NCBI RefSeq assembly: GCF_003633775.1
Contig: NZ_RBIN01000004.1
Coordinates: 62,001 to 126,000, forward strand
Origin: Kushneria sinocarnis
GTDB lineage: Bacteria; Pseudomonadota; Gammaproteobacteria; Pseudomonadales; Halomonadaceae
DNA: 64,000 nucleotides
Reading direction: 5' to 3'
Shown: positions 1 to 8,092 of the stretch, in pieces
Numbering within the stretch: position 1 is the stretch's first letter
Layout: the number at the start of each line of letters is the position of its first letter
Translations under genes and position numbers: made by a program
Notes under the pieces: model-generated
The model's database searches: none
Seen by the model: only the letters and a program-made list of their open reading frames with translations
Told to the model about the DNA's origin: nothing

Positions 1-627
1 GACCAGATGCAGCGCCTCGCGCCACAGCGCCTCCATCAGCCGGTCGGCGATATGGCCCTCGATCTCGCGGCGCACCACCAGCGGCCGCATGGCCAGCTGT
101 CGGTACGCCTGCTGCCCCTGTTCGAGCCGCGCCGGAGGGGTCGCCTCGCCCCCCACCAGCTCGACCAGCGGCAGCAGATAGACCGGATTGAAGGGATGCG
201 CGACGATCACGCGTCCCGGCGCCCTGGTGCAGCGGGCCTGCAGCTCGGTCGGCTTGATGCCCGAGGTCGAGGAGCCGATGATGACGTGCTCCGGAGCCAG
301 CGCATCGAGCTGCGCCAGCACATTCTGCTTGAGCTCGGTACGCTCGGGGGCGTTCTCCTGGATCAGCTCGGCGCCGTCGACCGCGGTCGCCACATCGGTG
401 GTGAACTGCCAGCGATCACGCCGCGCGCCGGGTGCCAGCCCGCGCTTCTCCAGCGCAGGCCAGGCGGTGTCGATCGCCGCCTTCAGGCGGGCCTCGGCCG
501 CCGGATCGGGATCACAGGCGATCACCTCACAGCCGCTCGCCAGTGCCCGGGCGGCCCAGCCGTTGCCGATCACGCCGCAACCGATGACGGCGACCGTGCG
601 CATGGTCTGTCGGGTCATGTCGGTCAT
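1..627 (-). CDS. cdhA: L-carnitine dehydrogenase, 3' end cut by window
   Basis: NAD-dependent oxidation of L-carnitine to 3-dehydrocarnitine, in the 3-hydroxyacyl-CoA dehydrogenase superfamily. The 209 visible residues start with a Rossmann nucleotide-binding loop, GCGVIGNGW at about residues 16-24, followed by the family segments QENAPER, SSTSGI and HPFNPVYLLPLVE, and by the start of the C-terminal helical domain. The start ATG overlaps the stop of the upstream gene by one base (TAATG), so the two are translationally coupled. The neighbour, a dehydrocarnitine-cleaving enzyme of the BKACE family, is what separates this from a generic 3-hydroxybutyryl-CoA dehydrogenase. The remaining C-terminus and probably a thioesterase gene (cdhB) lie outside the window. 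Confidence 0.88.
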   Translation of the reverse strand, partial: MTDMTRQTMRTVAVIGCGVIGNGWAARALASGCEVIACDPDPAAEARLKAAIDTAWPALEKRGLAPGARRDRWQFTTDVATAVDGAELIQENAPERTELKQNVLAQLDALAPEHVIIGSSTSGIKPTELQARCTRAPGRVIVAHPFNPVYLLPLVELVGGEATPPARLEQGQQAYRQLAMRPLVVRREIEGHIADRLMEALWREALHLV

Positions 628-1532
628 TACTGGCCTCCCGGAGTACGCAGATTGAGCTGTTCGCGGGTTTCGGCGGGCGACATCACCCGTGCCCCCAGCG
701 CCTCGATAATGCCCGCGGCCTTTTCCACCAGGCCGGCGTTGTCGGCCTTCACGCCCTTCGACAGATAGAGGTTGTCCTCCAGCCCGACGCGCACATGGCC
801 GCCCAGCAGCACTGCCTGCGCCACCATCGGCATCTGCATCCGGCCGATGCCGAACGCCGCCCACTGCGCATTGGCCGGCAGCCGATCGCGCATGGTCAGC
901 ATCGTCCGGGTCTCCGCTTCCGCCCCCCAGGGAATCCCCAGACAGAGCTGGAACAGCGGGTCGCCGTCGATCAGCCCCTCCTCGATCAGCTGCCGGGCAA
1001 ACCAGACATGGCCCAGATCGAAGCACTCCAGCTCCGGCTTGACCCCGGCCTCGCGGACCAGCCGGGCATGCTCGCGCAACCAGTCGGCGCTGTTGAGATA
1101 GACCATGTCACCGAAATTGAGACTGCCGCAGTCGAGTGTGCAGATCTCCGGCAGCAGCTCACCGATCGGGGCATGGCGCTCCGACGGCGTCTGCAGGTCA
1201 GAGCCGGCGGCGGCACGGATCTGGCGCGCCTCGCCCTCGGCGCCGGTGAGCTCCGGAAACAGATCGCCCCCGCCACCGGCGGTGAAGTTGAGCACCACGT
1301 CGGTGTCCGAGTCGCGCACCCGATCGACGATCTCGCGGAAATACTCGGTCCTGTGGCTGTGCGCGGCGGTTTCGGGATCACGCACATGGACATGGGCGAT
1401 CGAGGCCCCGGCCTTCGCGGCGGCAATGGCCGATTCGGCAATGGCCTGCGGCGTCACCGGCACATTGGGGTTCTTCGCGGTGGTATCCCCCGCGCCGGTA
1501 ACGGCACAGGTGAGCATGACGTTGCGGTTCAT
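627..1532 (-). CDS. cdhC: 3-dehydrocarnitine:acetyl-CoA cleavage enzyme (BKACE family)
   Basis: BKACE (beta-keto acid cleavage, formerly DUF849) enzymes condense a beta-keto acid with acetyl-CoA. Next to carnitine dehydrogenase the expected reaction is dehydrocarnitine plus acetyl-CoA giving betainyl-CoA and acetoacetate. The 301-residue protein starts [15 protein letters not shown] and carries the zinc-site segment HVHVRDP near residue 48 and NFTAGGGG near residue 82, both typical of the family; length is normal. I chose the ATG at 1532 because GAGGAG lies 7-9 bases upstream; a longer frame exists but its extra N-terminus has no family resemblance. This is the first gene of a cdhC-cdhA operon on the minus strand. 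The substrate is inferred from context. Confidence 0.85.
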   Translation of the reverse strand: MNRNVMLTCAVTGAGDTTAKNPNVPVTPQAIAESAIAAAKAGASIAHVHVRDPETAAHSHRTEYFREIVDRVRDSDTDVVLNFTAGGGGDLFPELTGAEGEARQIRAAAGSDLQTPSERHAPIGELLPEICTLDCGSLNFGDMVYLNSADWLREHARLVREAGVKPELECFDLGHVWFARQLIEEGLIDGDPLFQLCLGIPWGAEAETRTMLTMRDRLPANAQWAAFGIGRMQMPMVAQAVLLGGHVRVGLEDNLYLSKGVKADNAGLVEKAAGIIEALGARVMSPAETREQLNLRTPGGQ

Positions 1533-1659
1533 GGCTGAACTCCTCGCTGAACAGTCACCTGATTGTCGCCGCCGCCCTGCCGCGATATTTGACGCCGCGC
1601 GCCGGCACCTTGACCACAGCCGACGGATCATTGCGTCAGCCGCCATCCGCTACTGCTGG

Positions 1660-1898
1660 ATGCGTTTCGAACCTGCCGATGAAGGCAAGGAAGATCTGGA
1701 GTTCATTAGCGCAGTGGCCGGAGGGGTCATATCGAAGGAGTCTCTGCCGACCATCCACCGGGGCATCGAAGAAGAGATGACCAATGGCGAAGTATTCGAC
1801 TATTCCACCCGGGGCGCGCCAGCTACCTGGAACCGGCACGCTACAGCGAGGTGCCGCCCGCCCTGGCGCGCGAGATCATCGCCCGCACCCGCCGCTGA
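1660..1898 (+). pseudogene. possible frameshifted gene relict, family unknown
   Basis: Two overlapping plus-strand frames look protein-like but are not continuous. One runs from the ATG at 1660 through acidic residues ending EVFDYSTR; the other, shifted by one base from about 1811, reads RASYLEPARYSEV and ends in IIARTRR with a TGA at 1896. Joining them around 1806-1815 gives about 79 plausible residues. There is no clear ribosome binding site and I do not recognise the family. It may be the 3' end of a decayed gene, or chance. The rest of 1533-1989 holds only the terminator at 1941. Confidence 0.25.
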
Positions 1899-1940
1899 AC
1901 GGTGTCACTCGCTTCCGGGCGAAATCGGGGTCCGGAACAG

Positions 1941-1972
1941 AAAGGGCCCGCGCCGGTAGCGCGGGCCCTTCG
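1941..1972 (-). terminator. intrinsic terminator downstream of the TerC gene
   Basis: A perfect 10-bp GC stem (1944-1953 with 1959-1968, loop CGGTA) is followed on the minus strand by TTTC. It lies 21 bases beyond the stop of the TerC gene. Confidence 0.75.
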
Positions 1973-1989
1973 TCGCAGGCGAGCCCCCT

Positions 1990-2988
1990 TCAGTGCTCGG
2001 ACGCCCGGCGAGTGTGGCGGCTTTTGAGAAGGCTGGCCACGGTGGTCACGAACAGCACGCCGATGATGACCGACAGCGACAGCACCGTGGAGATGTGCGG
2101 CACCCAGGCGATGGGCTCGCCGCCGTTGAGAAACGGCAGGGTGTTCTCCGACATCGCATGGAAGACCAGCTTGACCCCGATGAAGGCCAGCACCACCGAC
2201 AGCCCGATGCCCAGATAGACCAGCCGATCCAGCAGCCCGCCCAGCAGGAAGTAGAGCTGCAACAGCCCCAGCAGCGCAAAGGCGTTGGTGGTGAACACGA
2301 TATAGGGCTCCTGGGTCAGCCCGTAGATGGCCGGGATCGAGTCCAGCGCGAACAGCAGATCGGTCACGCCCAGCGCGATGATCACGATCATCATCGGCGT
2401 CACCACGCGTTTGCCATTCTCGACGGCCAGCAGCTTCTGAGCATGGAAGTTTTCCGTTGCCGGCAGATGGCGCTGGGCAAACTTCACCAGCGCATTGGGC
2501 TCGAACTCATCGTCGTTCTGCTGACCGTGCGACATGCTTTCGATCGCCAGCTTGACCGCGGTGTAGAGCAGGAACACGCCGAAGATGTAGAACACCCAGC
2601 TGAACTGATTGATCGCCGCGGCGCCCACCGCAATGAAGATGCCGCGCATGATCAGCGCCATGAGGATGCCGATCAGCAGCGCCTTCTGCTGAAACTCCCG
2701 GGGCACGGCGAATTTCGCCATGATGATGACGAACACGAACAGGTTATCGACCGACAGGCTCTTCTCGGTGATGAAACCGGCGAAGAACTCCACGCCGTGC
2801 TGGTGCCCCCAGACCCACCAGAGGCCGGCACCGAAGATGACCGCCAGCACGACATAGAAGGTCGACCACAGCGCGGCTTCCTTCATCGAAGGCGCATGGG
2901 GCTGGCGAACATGGGCGAAGAAATCGAAGACAAACAGGGCTGCGATGACGGCGAGGGTCGCCGCCCAGATCCACAGTGGGACATGCAT
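1990..2988 (-). CDS. TerC/Alx-family integral membrane protein, probable Mn2+ exporter
   Basis: A 332-residue polytopic inner-membrane protein of the TerC family, whose characterised members (E. coli Alx, B. subtilis YceF/YkoY) are linked to Mn2+ export, often during metalation of secreted enzymes. It has about nine hydrophobic segments and the diagnostic acidic membrane motifs: FDFF near residue 22, SVDNLFVF near residue 77 and FALDSIPAIYG near residue 213. A hydrophilic loop lies at about residues 140-190 and the C-terminus is basic. I chose the ATG at 2988 since GGAG sits 8 bases upstream. A yybP-ykoY riboswitch precedes it, which supports manganese control and function. The exact transported ion is inferred. 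Confidence 0.88.
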   Translation of the reverse strand: MHVPLWIWAATLAVIAALFVFDFFAHVRQPHAPSMKEAALWSTFYVVLAVIFGAGLWWVWGHQHGVEFFAGFITEKSLSVDNLFVFVIIMAKFAVPREFQQKALLIGILMALIMRGIFIAVGAAAINQFSWVFYIFGVFLLYTAVKLAIESMSHGQQNDDEFEPNALVKFAQRHLPATENFHAQKLLAVENGKRVVTPMMIVIIALGVTDLLFALDSIPAIYGLTQEPYIVFTTNAFALLGLLQLYFLLGGLLDRLVYLGIGLSVVLAFIGVKLVFHAMSENTLPFLNGGEPIAWVPHISTVLSLSVIIGVLFVTTVASLLKSRHTRRASEH

Positions 2989-2996
2989 GAGACAGA

Positions 2997-3022
2997 CTCC
3001 GGCTCGTTGCGAGTAACCGGAG
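2997..3022 (-). promoter_or_regulatory. riboswitch expression platform: SD-sequestering hairpin
   Basis: On the minus strand CTCCGG (3022-3017) can pair with CCGGAG (3002-2997), and CGAG/CTCG extends the stem inside. The second strand contains the GGAG Shine-Dalgarno of the TerC gene. Bases 3019-3022 are also the 3' strand of helix P1 of the aptamer, so the two structures exclude each other. The reading is that ligand-stabilised P1 frees the ribosome binding site; this is inference from pairing alone. Confidence 0.6.
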
Positions 3023-3141
3023 GTCTCTTCCGTCACGGGTCAGACCCGTGACCGACAGCACCGGATGCGGACAGCGCCGAACCGTGATGACGATGCTGTC
3101 ATCGGTGATGCGCAGGGCATCACCGGGGAATACTCCCCTCC
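3019..3141 (-). promoter_or_regulatory. yybP-ykoY manganese riboswitch aptamer
   Basis: The transcribed strand carries the two conserved loops of the yybP-ykoY class in the right order: GGGGAGTA just after the 5' side of P1 (from 3141) and AGAGACC just before the 3' side of P1 (to 3019). P1 is GGAGG pairing with CCTCC. Two internal hairpins lie between: CGGTGATG with CATCACCG, and GGTCACGGGT with ACCCGTGAC. The element ends about 30 bases before the start of a TerC-family gene, a classic yybP-ykoY target. The class binds Mn2+ and usually activates expression. Confidence 0.85.
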
Positions 3142-3357
3142 ATTGACCACCGCGCAAGTCTCCATGAAAGTCGCGCGCACTGCAATCCTTCATGAGCCAC
3201 ACCGCCCCGGCTTCAAGGCCGGGTTCAGCCGCGACCGCCGGCGCGTTCACGGCGGCTCGCGATCCGGACAAAGCGGGTGACATCGTGCATCAGGCTGACC
3301 AGGATAAGAGAGGCATGGCCGGTCACGCCGGTGCGTACACAACAAAAGGAGCCATCG

Positions 3358-5103
3358 ATGTCTGACGCCACTGCCACGGTAACGCCGCTCTCCGAAGCCG
3401 AATTCATCGAATGGGCGCAGTGCGAGCTGGCCTTCGTTTACGGAGAGCGCAGCGAGGAGATCCTCAGACGTCTGCGCCAGCTTGTAAGCCATCGGGAAGA
3501 GGAGATCGACACGCCGGCAAGACCGCTGTGGACCGAACGCAGCCAGCTTTTGATCACCTACGGCGACAGCATCCTCGAGGAGCGCGACACCCTGCCGCTG
3601 GCGGCACTGGAGCGCTTTCTGCAGGAGCGCCTGCCGGAGACCTTCAGCTCGGTCCACATCCTGCCCTTCTTTCCGTGGAGTTCGGATGACGGCTTCGCCG
3701 TGATCCACTACGGCGAGGTCGATCCCAAACTGGGCGACTGGCCGCAGATTCGCCGCGTGGCAGAAGACCACAACCTGATGGTCGATCTGGTCATCAACCA
3801 TGTCTCCCGCGAATCACTGTGGTTCGCCGACTACATTGCCGGCTCGCGGCCCGGACGCGACTACTTCATCGAGCTGGACCCGAACACCGATGTCTCCGGC
3901 GTGACCCGCCCCCGCAACACGCCGCTGCTGGTACCGGTCTCGACCCGGCGCGGCACCCGCCATGTCTGGGCGACCTTCTCCGAGGATCAGATCGACCTCA
4001 ACTACGCCAATCCGGACGTGCTGCTCGAAATGATTGGGGTGATGCTGCACTACCTCAGTCAGGGCGCCCGCCTGATCCGGCTTGATGCCATCGCCTATCT
4101 CTGGAAGGAGCTCGGCACCCGCTGCATTCACCTGCCGCAGACGCATGCCATCGTGCGGCTGCTGCGCGCCATCATGGAGTACGTGGCCCCCGGTGCCCTG
4201 CTGATCACCGAAACCAACGTGCCCCACCACGAGAACCTGAGCTACTTCGGCGACGGCGACGAGGCGCATGTCATCTACCAGTTCACCCTGCCGCCGCTGC
4301 TGCTGCACACGCTCACCTCGGGCAGCGCCGAGACGCTGACCGAATGGGCCGCCACCCTGCCCCCGCTGGCATCGGGCTGCACCTATCTCAACTTCACCGC
4401 CAGCCATGACGGCGTCGGCGTGCGGGCGCTGGAGGGGCTGCTGCCCGAGCACGAGATCGGCGCCCTGCTGGAGCTGATGCAGCGCTTCGGCGGTTTCGTC
4501 AGCATGAAGACCGACGCCGACGGCAACGACTCGCCCTACGAGATCAACATCTCCTGGTTCGATGCGCTCAAGGGCACCCGGCGCGGTGCCGACCCCTGGC
4601 AGATCGCCCGCTTCATCTGCTCGCAGACCATCATGCTGGGGCTGCAGGGCATCCCGGCGGTCTACATCCACAGCCTGCTGGCCACGCTCAACGACCACGA
4701 AGGCGTGACCCGCACCGGCCATCTGCGCGCCATCAACCGCAAGCGCTGGCAGCGCGCCAACCTGGAGCAGCTGCTGGACTCCTACAGCACGCCCACCCGG
4801 ATCGTCTTCGATGCCCTGGTCGGCCGGCTGCGCATCCGCCGCGAGGAGCCCTGCTTCCACCCGGAGGCCCCCCAGAAGATCCTCCACCTGGGGCCGCAGT
4901 TCTTCGCCTTCGTGCGCGGGCCGCTGGCCGATGGCCGGCGACTGCTGGCACTGCACAACGTCACCGACCAGCCCCAGCCGGTCCACCTGCCGGAAGCCTT
5001 CAGGGAGGAAAAATGGCGCGACATCATCGGCAACACCTCGCTCGACGTGGAGACGGTGGTGCTGGCGCCCTACCGCAGCGCCTGGCTGGTCAATGACGGG
5101 TAA
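3358..5103 (+). CDS. GH13_18 glucosylglycerate phosphorylase (sucrose-phosphorylase family)
   Basis: A 581-residue alpha-glucan-type phosphorylase of glycoside hydrolase subfamily GH13_18, expected to split glucosylglycerate with phosphate into glucose 1-phosphate and glycerate. The catalytic residues are visible: nucleophile Asp in LIRLDAIAY (about residue 242), acid/base Glu in ITETNVPH (about 283) and transition-state Asp in ASHDGVG (about 345). SMKTDADGNDSPYEIN matches the subfamily. Length fits glucosylglycerate phosphorylases (around 560) better than sucrose phosphorylases (around 490-500). The start has AAGGAG 7 bases upstream. Its placement beside gpgS and a matching phosphatase supports glucosylglycerate as substrate; sucrose or glucosylglycerol are alternatives that sequence alone cannot exclude. 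Confidence 0.8.
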   Translation: MSDATATVTPLSEAEFIEWAQCELAFVYGERSEEILRRLRQLVSHREEEIDTPARPLWTERSQLLITYGDSILEERDTLPLAALERFLQERLPETFSSVHILPFFPWSSDDGFAVIHYGEVDPKLGDWPQIRRVAEDHNLMVDLVINHVSRESLWFADYIAGSRPGRDYFIELDPNTDVSGVTRPRNTPLLVPVSTRRGTRHVWATFSEDQIDLNYANPDVLLEMIGVMLHYLSQGARLIRLDAIAYLWKELGTRCIHLPQTHAIVRLLRAIMEYVAPGALLITETNVPHHENLSYFGDGDEAHVIYQFTLPPLLLHTLTSGSAETLTEWAATLPPLASGCTYLNFTASHDGVGVRALEGLLPEHEIGALLELMQRFGGFVSMKTDADGNDSPYEINISWFDALKGTRRGADPWQIARFICSQTIMLGLQGIPAVYIHSLLATLNDHEGVTRTGHLRAINRKRWQRANLEQLLDSYSTPTRIVFDALVGRLRIRREEPCFHPEAPQKILHLGPQFFAFVRGPLADGRRLLALHNVTDQPQPVHLPEAFREEKWRDIIGNTSLDVETVVLAPYRSAWLVNDG

Positions 5104-5133
5104 GCGCCCGGCCGGGTGGTAAAGGTACGGATT

Positions 5134-5283
5134 TCGCGACTGAAGTCGCTCCTACAAAACCCACCGGGTTGCCGAGTGCAGCAGCAATGTCAGTCGCGGC
5201 CGGCCAGGCCACCACGGCCGGCAACAGGCTCCCTGTAGGAGCGACTTCGGTCGCGATTGGCCAGGATCACCACGGCCGGCAAC
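5134..5283. repeat. 150-bp direct repeat, left copy
   Basis: This 150-bp block recurs at 6387-6536 in the same orientation with substitutions but no length change. It begins with an inverted REP core (TCGCGACTGAAGTCGCTCCTAC), continues through a CCGGGTTGCCGAGT segment and a decayed REP, and ends with GATCACCACGGCCGGCAAC. The two copies bracket the REP array and the RAYT gene, giving a 1,253-bp repeat period. Confidence 0.85.
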
Positions 5284-5887
5284 CTGCACCCTGTAGGAGC
5301 GACTTCAGTCGCGATTGGCCAGGCCACTATGGCCGGCAACCTGCACCTGTAGGAGCGACTTTAGTCGCGATCGGTCAGGCCACCACGGCCGGCAACAGGC
5401 TCCCTGCAGGAGCGACTTCAGGCGCGATTGGCCAGGCCACCATGGCCGGCAACACGCTCCCTGCAGGCGCGACTTCAGGCGCGATCGGCCAGGCACACCA
5501 CGGCCGGCAACCTGCTCCCTGTAGGAGCGACTTCAGTCGCGATTGGCCAGGCCACCACGGCCGGCAACATGCTCTCTTGTAGGAGCGACTTCAGGCGCGA
5601 TCGGCCAGGCCCGCCACGGCCGGCAACACGCTCCCTGCAGGAGCGACTTCAGGCGCGATCGACCAGGCCCACCACGGCCGGCAACCTGCTCCCTGTAGGA
5701 GCGACTTCAGTCGCGATTGGCCAGGCAACCATGGCCGGCAACCTGCACCTGTAGGAGCGACTTCAGTCGCGATTGGCCAGGATCACCACGGCCGGCAACC
5801 TGCTCCCTGCAGGAGCGACTTCAGTCGCGATTGGCCAGGCCACCACGGCCGGCAACACGCTCCCTGCAGGAGCGACTTCAGTCGCGA
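5235..5887 (+). repeat. 12-unit REP array, ~58-bp period
   Basis: Twelve head-to-tail REP cores start at 5235, 5293, 5349, 5406, 5463, 5521, 5579, 5637, 5695, 5751, 5809 and 5866. Each is 22 bp: head GTAGG or GCAGG, then a hairpin such as GAGCGACTTCAGTCGCGA. Spacers of about 35 bp share TGGCCAGG, CCACGGCCGGCAAC and CTCCCT. Variants include TTCGGTC, TTTAGTC and TTCAGGC. The array fills the gap between the phosphorylase gene and the transposase gene and ends 10 bp past the transposase stop. There is no coding capacity I would support here. Confidence 0.93.
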
Positions 5888-5897
5888 AGAAGTTTGC

Positions 5898-6362
5898 TCA
5901 CAGCCATATGGCATCCCAGTGAGGGTACTGCCCGATCTCTTGCACCAGCCCTGCCCGCAGGGGGTTGGCCACAATATAACGTGCTGTCTGCTTCAGATCC
6001 CGTTCTCCGCGAATGGCCCTGTCATGATAGCCCGGCTGCCAGATGGTGCCGTGATGGCCAAGACTTTCATTCAGACTTCGGGCACTGCGCCCCTTGAATC
6101 TTCGAACAACCCCGGCCAGCTCATCCCCTTCACGAAGCTGAATCAGCCAGTGCAGATGATCGGGCATAACCACAAAACTCAGGGAAGTGACACACCTTTC
6201 TTCGTGCAGGTGCCTCATGGCATGGATGACCTGCCGAGCCTGAACCCACTCCCGCAAAAGCGGCTGCCGATCATGGATACAGGTCGTGATCAGATAATAT
6301 CCGCCAGCCAACGAAGACCGGCCGCGCCGCAGCGCCTGTTGTCCTGCATCGATTCGTTTCAT
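5898..6362 (-). CDS. REP-associated tyrosine transposase (RAYT, IS200/IS605-like Y1 fold)
   Basis: A 154-residue single-strand DNA transposase of the HUH/Y1 type. The metal-binding motif HLHW is at about residues 68-71 (within MPDHLHWL) and the catalytic Tyr is in QTARYIVANPLRAGL near residue 130, the spacing expected for RAYT proteins. GYYLITTCIHDR near residue 21 matches the family N-terminus. It is flanked by convergent REP cores, one at 5866-5887 just past the stop and one inverted at 6387-6408 just upstream of the start. This is the usual RAYT arrangement, and RAYTs are thought to mobilise such REPs. The reading frame is intact. No strong ribosome binding site is visible, so expression may be low. 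Confidence 0.9.
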   Translation of the reverse strand: MKRIDAGQQALRRGRSSLAGGYYLITTCIHDRQPLLREWVQARQVIHAMRHLHEERCVTSLSFVVMPDHLHWLIQLREGDELAGVVRRFKGRSARSLNESLGHHGTIWQPGYHDRAIRGERDLKQTARYIVANPLRAGLVQEIGQYPHWDAIWL

Positions 6363-6386
6363 GTTGATTTTATCGACGACAGGACA

Positions 6387-6568
6387 TCGCGACTGAAGTC
6401 GCTCCTACAAAACCCGCCGGGTTGCCGAGTACAGTGGCAATTTCAGGCGCGATCGGCCAGGCCACCATGGCCGGCAACAGGCTCCCTGCAGGCGCGACTT
6501 CAGTCGCGATCGGCCAGGATCACCACGGCCGGCAACACGCTCTCTTGTAGGAGCGACTTCAGTCGCGA
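6387..6568. repeat. right-flank REP cluster and right copy of the 150-bp repeat
   Basis: An inverted REP core lies at 6387-6408 and two forward cores at 6488-6509 and 6547-6568, with the same spacer family as the left array. The stretch 6387-6536 is the second copy of the 150-bp direct repeat seen at 5134. The last core ends 20 bp before the stop of gpgS. Confidence 0.9.
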
Positions 6569-6588
6569 AGGTTTTTTCGGCCAAGGCC

Positions 6589-7809
6589 TCACACTTCGCC
6601 GCGATTATCGGCTTCCACTGCCTCGTACATGCGTTCGAGCATATCCGGAAAGGCCGACTGCACCCGCCCCCAGCTGGGGATGAAGGGCTTGTCGCGCGGG
6701 CTTTCGAGAAAGGCCGTGCCCGCTTCCATGATCGTCTGCGCGAACAGCTCGACGGCCTGCTCCTCACTGTGCCGATCCACCTCGAGGCCGTTCATCATGG
6801 CGTCGTGATAGTAATTCTCGATCATGTCGAGCGCGGTGCGGTAGTAGGTGGCCTTGAGCGTACGAAAGGTCTCCTCGGAAAGCGTCACGCCCAGGGTCGC
6901 CAGCTTGCGATAGAGCGCCTTGGCGATATCGAGACTCATGCGGTAGAGCCCCGTGGAAGCATCCTCCGGCGACAGCGGCTGATGCTTGTGGTCGTAGTGA
7001 TCGGCGATATCGACCTGGCAGAGCTGCTTGAAGGAGTGGTTGCGATACACCTCGGAGAGCACGCCGATCTCCAGCCCCCAGTCGTTGGGAATGCGGATGC
7101 CGTTCAGCACATCGGTGCGCATCGCGAACTCGCCGGAGAGCGGGTAGCGATAGCTGTCGAGGTAGTTGAGGTAATCCAGCGGCCCGCAGATCTTCTTCAG
7201 CGCCCGCAGCATCGGCGTCACCATCAATCGACCGACCCGGCCGTTGAGCCGCCCCTCCGCGATCCGGGCGTAATAGCCCTTGCAGAACTGGTAGCTGAAG
7301 TGGGGATTGGCCACCGGATAGAGCAGGCGCGCCAGCAGGGTGCGGTTGTAGGTGGTGATGTCGCAGTCATGCAGCGCCACCGCCTCGGTACGCCCCGAGG
7401 CCAGCACGTAGCCCGAACAGAACCAGACATTGCGCCCCTTGCCGGCATCCTGGGGGGCCAGCCCCTCGGCCGCCAGTTCGGCATCGAGCGCCTGCAGGCG
7501 CGGGCCATCGTTCCAGAGGATGCGGTGCCGCTGCGGCAGGCGGGAGAAGAAGTCACGGGCCCGCAGGAACTGGTCGCGATCGGCCTGATCGAGCCCGATG
7601 ACCACTTCCGTGAGGTAATCGACCTGTGAGAGATGATCGACGATCTTCGTCAGCGCGGGCCCATCCAGCTCGGAATACAGCGACGGCAGCACCAGTCCCA
7701 TGGGGCGCCGCCGGCTGAAGCTCTTCAGATCCTGCTCCAGCGCCTCGCAGGGGCGGTCGGTCAGATTGTGAAAGTTGGTGATGATGCCGTTCTGGTAGAA
7801 ATCGCTCAT
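6589..7809 (-). CDS. gpgS: glucosyl-3-phosphoglycerate synthase (GT81)
   Basis: Transfers glucose from NDP-glucose to 3-phosphoglycerate, the first step of glucosylglycerate synthesis, in the cytoplasm. The 406-residue protein has the GT81 layout: an N-terminal segment with PMGLVLPSLYSEL, a metal/nucleotide region VALHDCDIT near residue 145, then FCKGYYARI, MVTPMLRAL and DYLNYLDSYRYPLSGEFA-type acceptor-site sequence. LGVTLSEET and ENYYHDAM follow in the C-terminal part. GGGAGAG upstream supports the ATG at 7809. The phosphatase that would finish the pathway lies about 830 bp upstream on the same strand and the cognate phosphorylase about 1.5 kb downstream on the other. Glucosylglycerate accumulates in some halophiles under salt stress with low nitrogen. 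Confidence 0.88.
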   Translation of the reverse strand: MSDFYQNGIITNFHNLTDRPCEALEQDLKSFSRRRPMGLVLPSLYSELDGPALTKIVDHLSQVDYLTEVVIGLDQADRDQFLRARDFFSRLPQRHRILWNDGPRLQALDAELAAEGLAPQDAGKGRNVWFCSGYVLASGRTEAVALHDCDITTYNRTLLARLLYPVANPHFSYQFCKGYYARIAEGRLNGRVGRLMVTPMLRALKKICGPLDYLNYLDSYRYPLSGEFAMRTDVLNGIRIPNDWGLEIGVLSEVYRNHSFKQLCQVDIADHYDHKHQPLSPEDASTGLYRMSLDIAKALYRKLATLGVTLSEETFRTLKATYYRTALDMIENYYHDAMMNGLEVDRHSEEQAVELFAQTIMEAGTAFLESPRDKPFIPSWGRVQSAFPDMLERMYEAVEADNRGEV

Positions 7810-8092
7810 ACCTGCTCTCCCTGAGCGGCCCCACGCCGCCCCGCAGCGGGCCTGGCGCGGGTGCCGGGTTGGGATGATGACTCGATCATCCGGTGGTTTG
7901 TCGCCTTTTCTTGTTGTCTGCAACAGACATGGCAACCCAACACGCCGGGGCCCGCGGCCGCCTCGAGACGCCAATCGGCGCAGACGTTTCCACAGGCCCC
8001 TGGACCTTTGTAGGGTTTATACAGCAGAACGGCAAGCAGGAATCCGCTGGCCGGACAGGGTCAGGCCCGCCACGGCAAGGGAGAGCACCCTG
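7810..8092. other. intergenic, upstream of gpgS
   Basis: No gene seen. The stretch should carry the gpgS promoter, but I see no convincing -35/-10 pair. A TATAAA-like box occurs on the minus strand near 8018-8023 without a good partner. Confidence 0.4.

Noticed and set aside
5235-5887. Regularly spaced short repeats that look like a CRISPR array
   Set aside because: The 22-bp units are hairpins with a GTAG/GCAG head, the spacers between them are conserved rather than unique, and no cas gene is present; they are REPs next to a RAYT.
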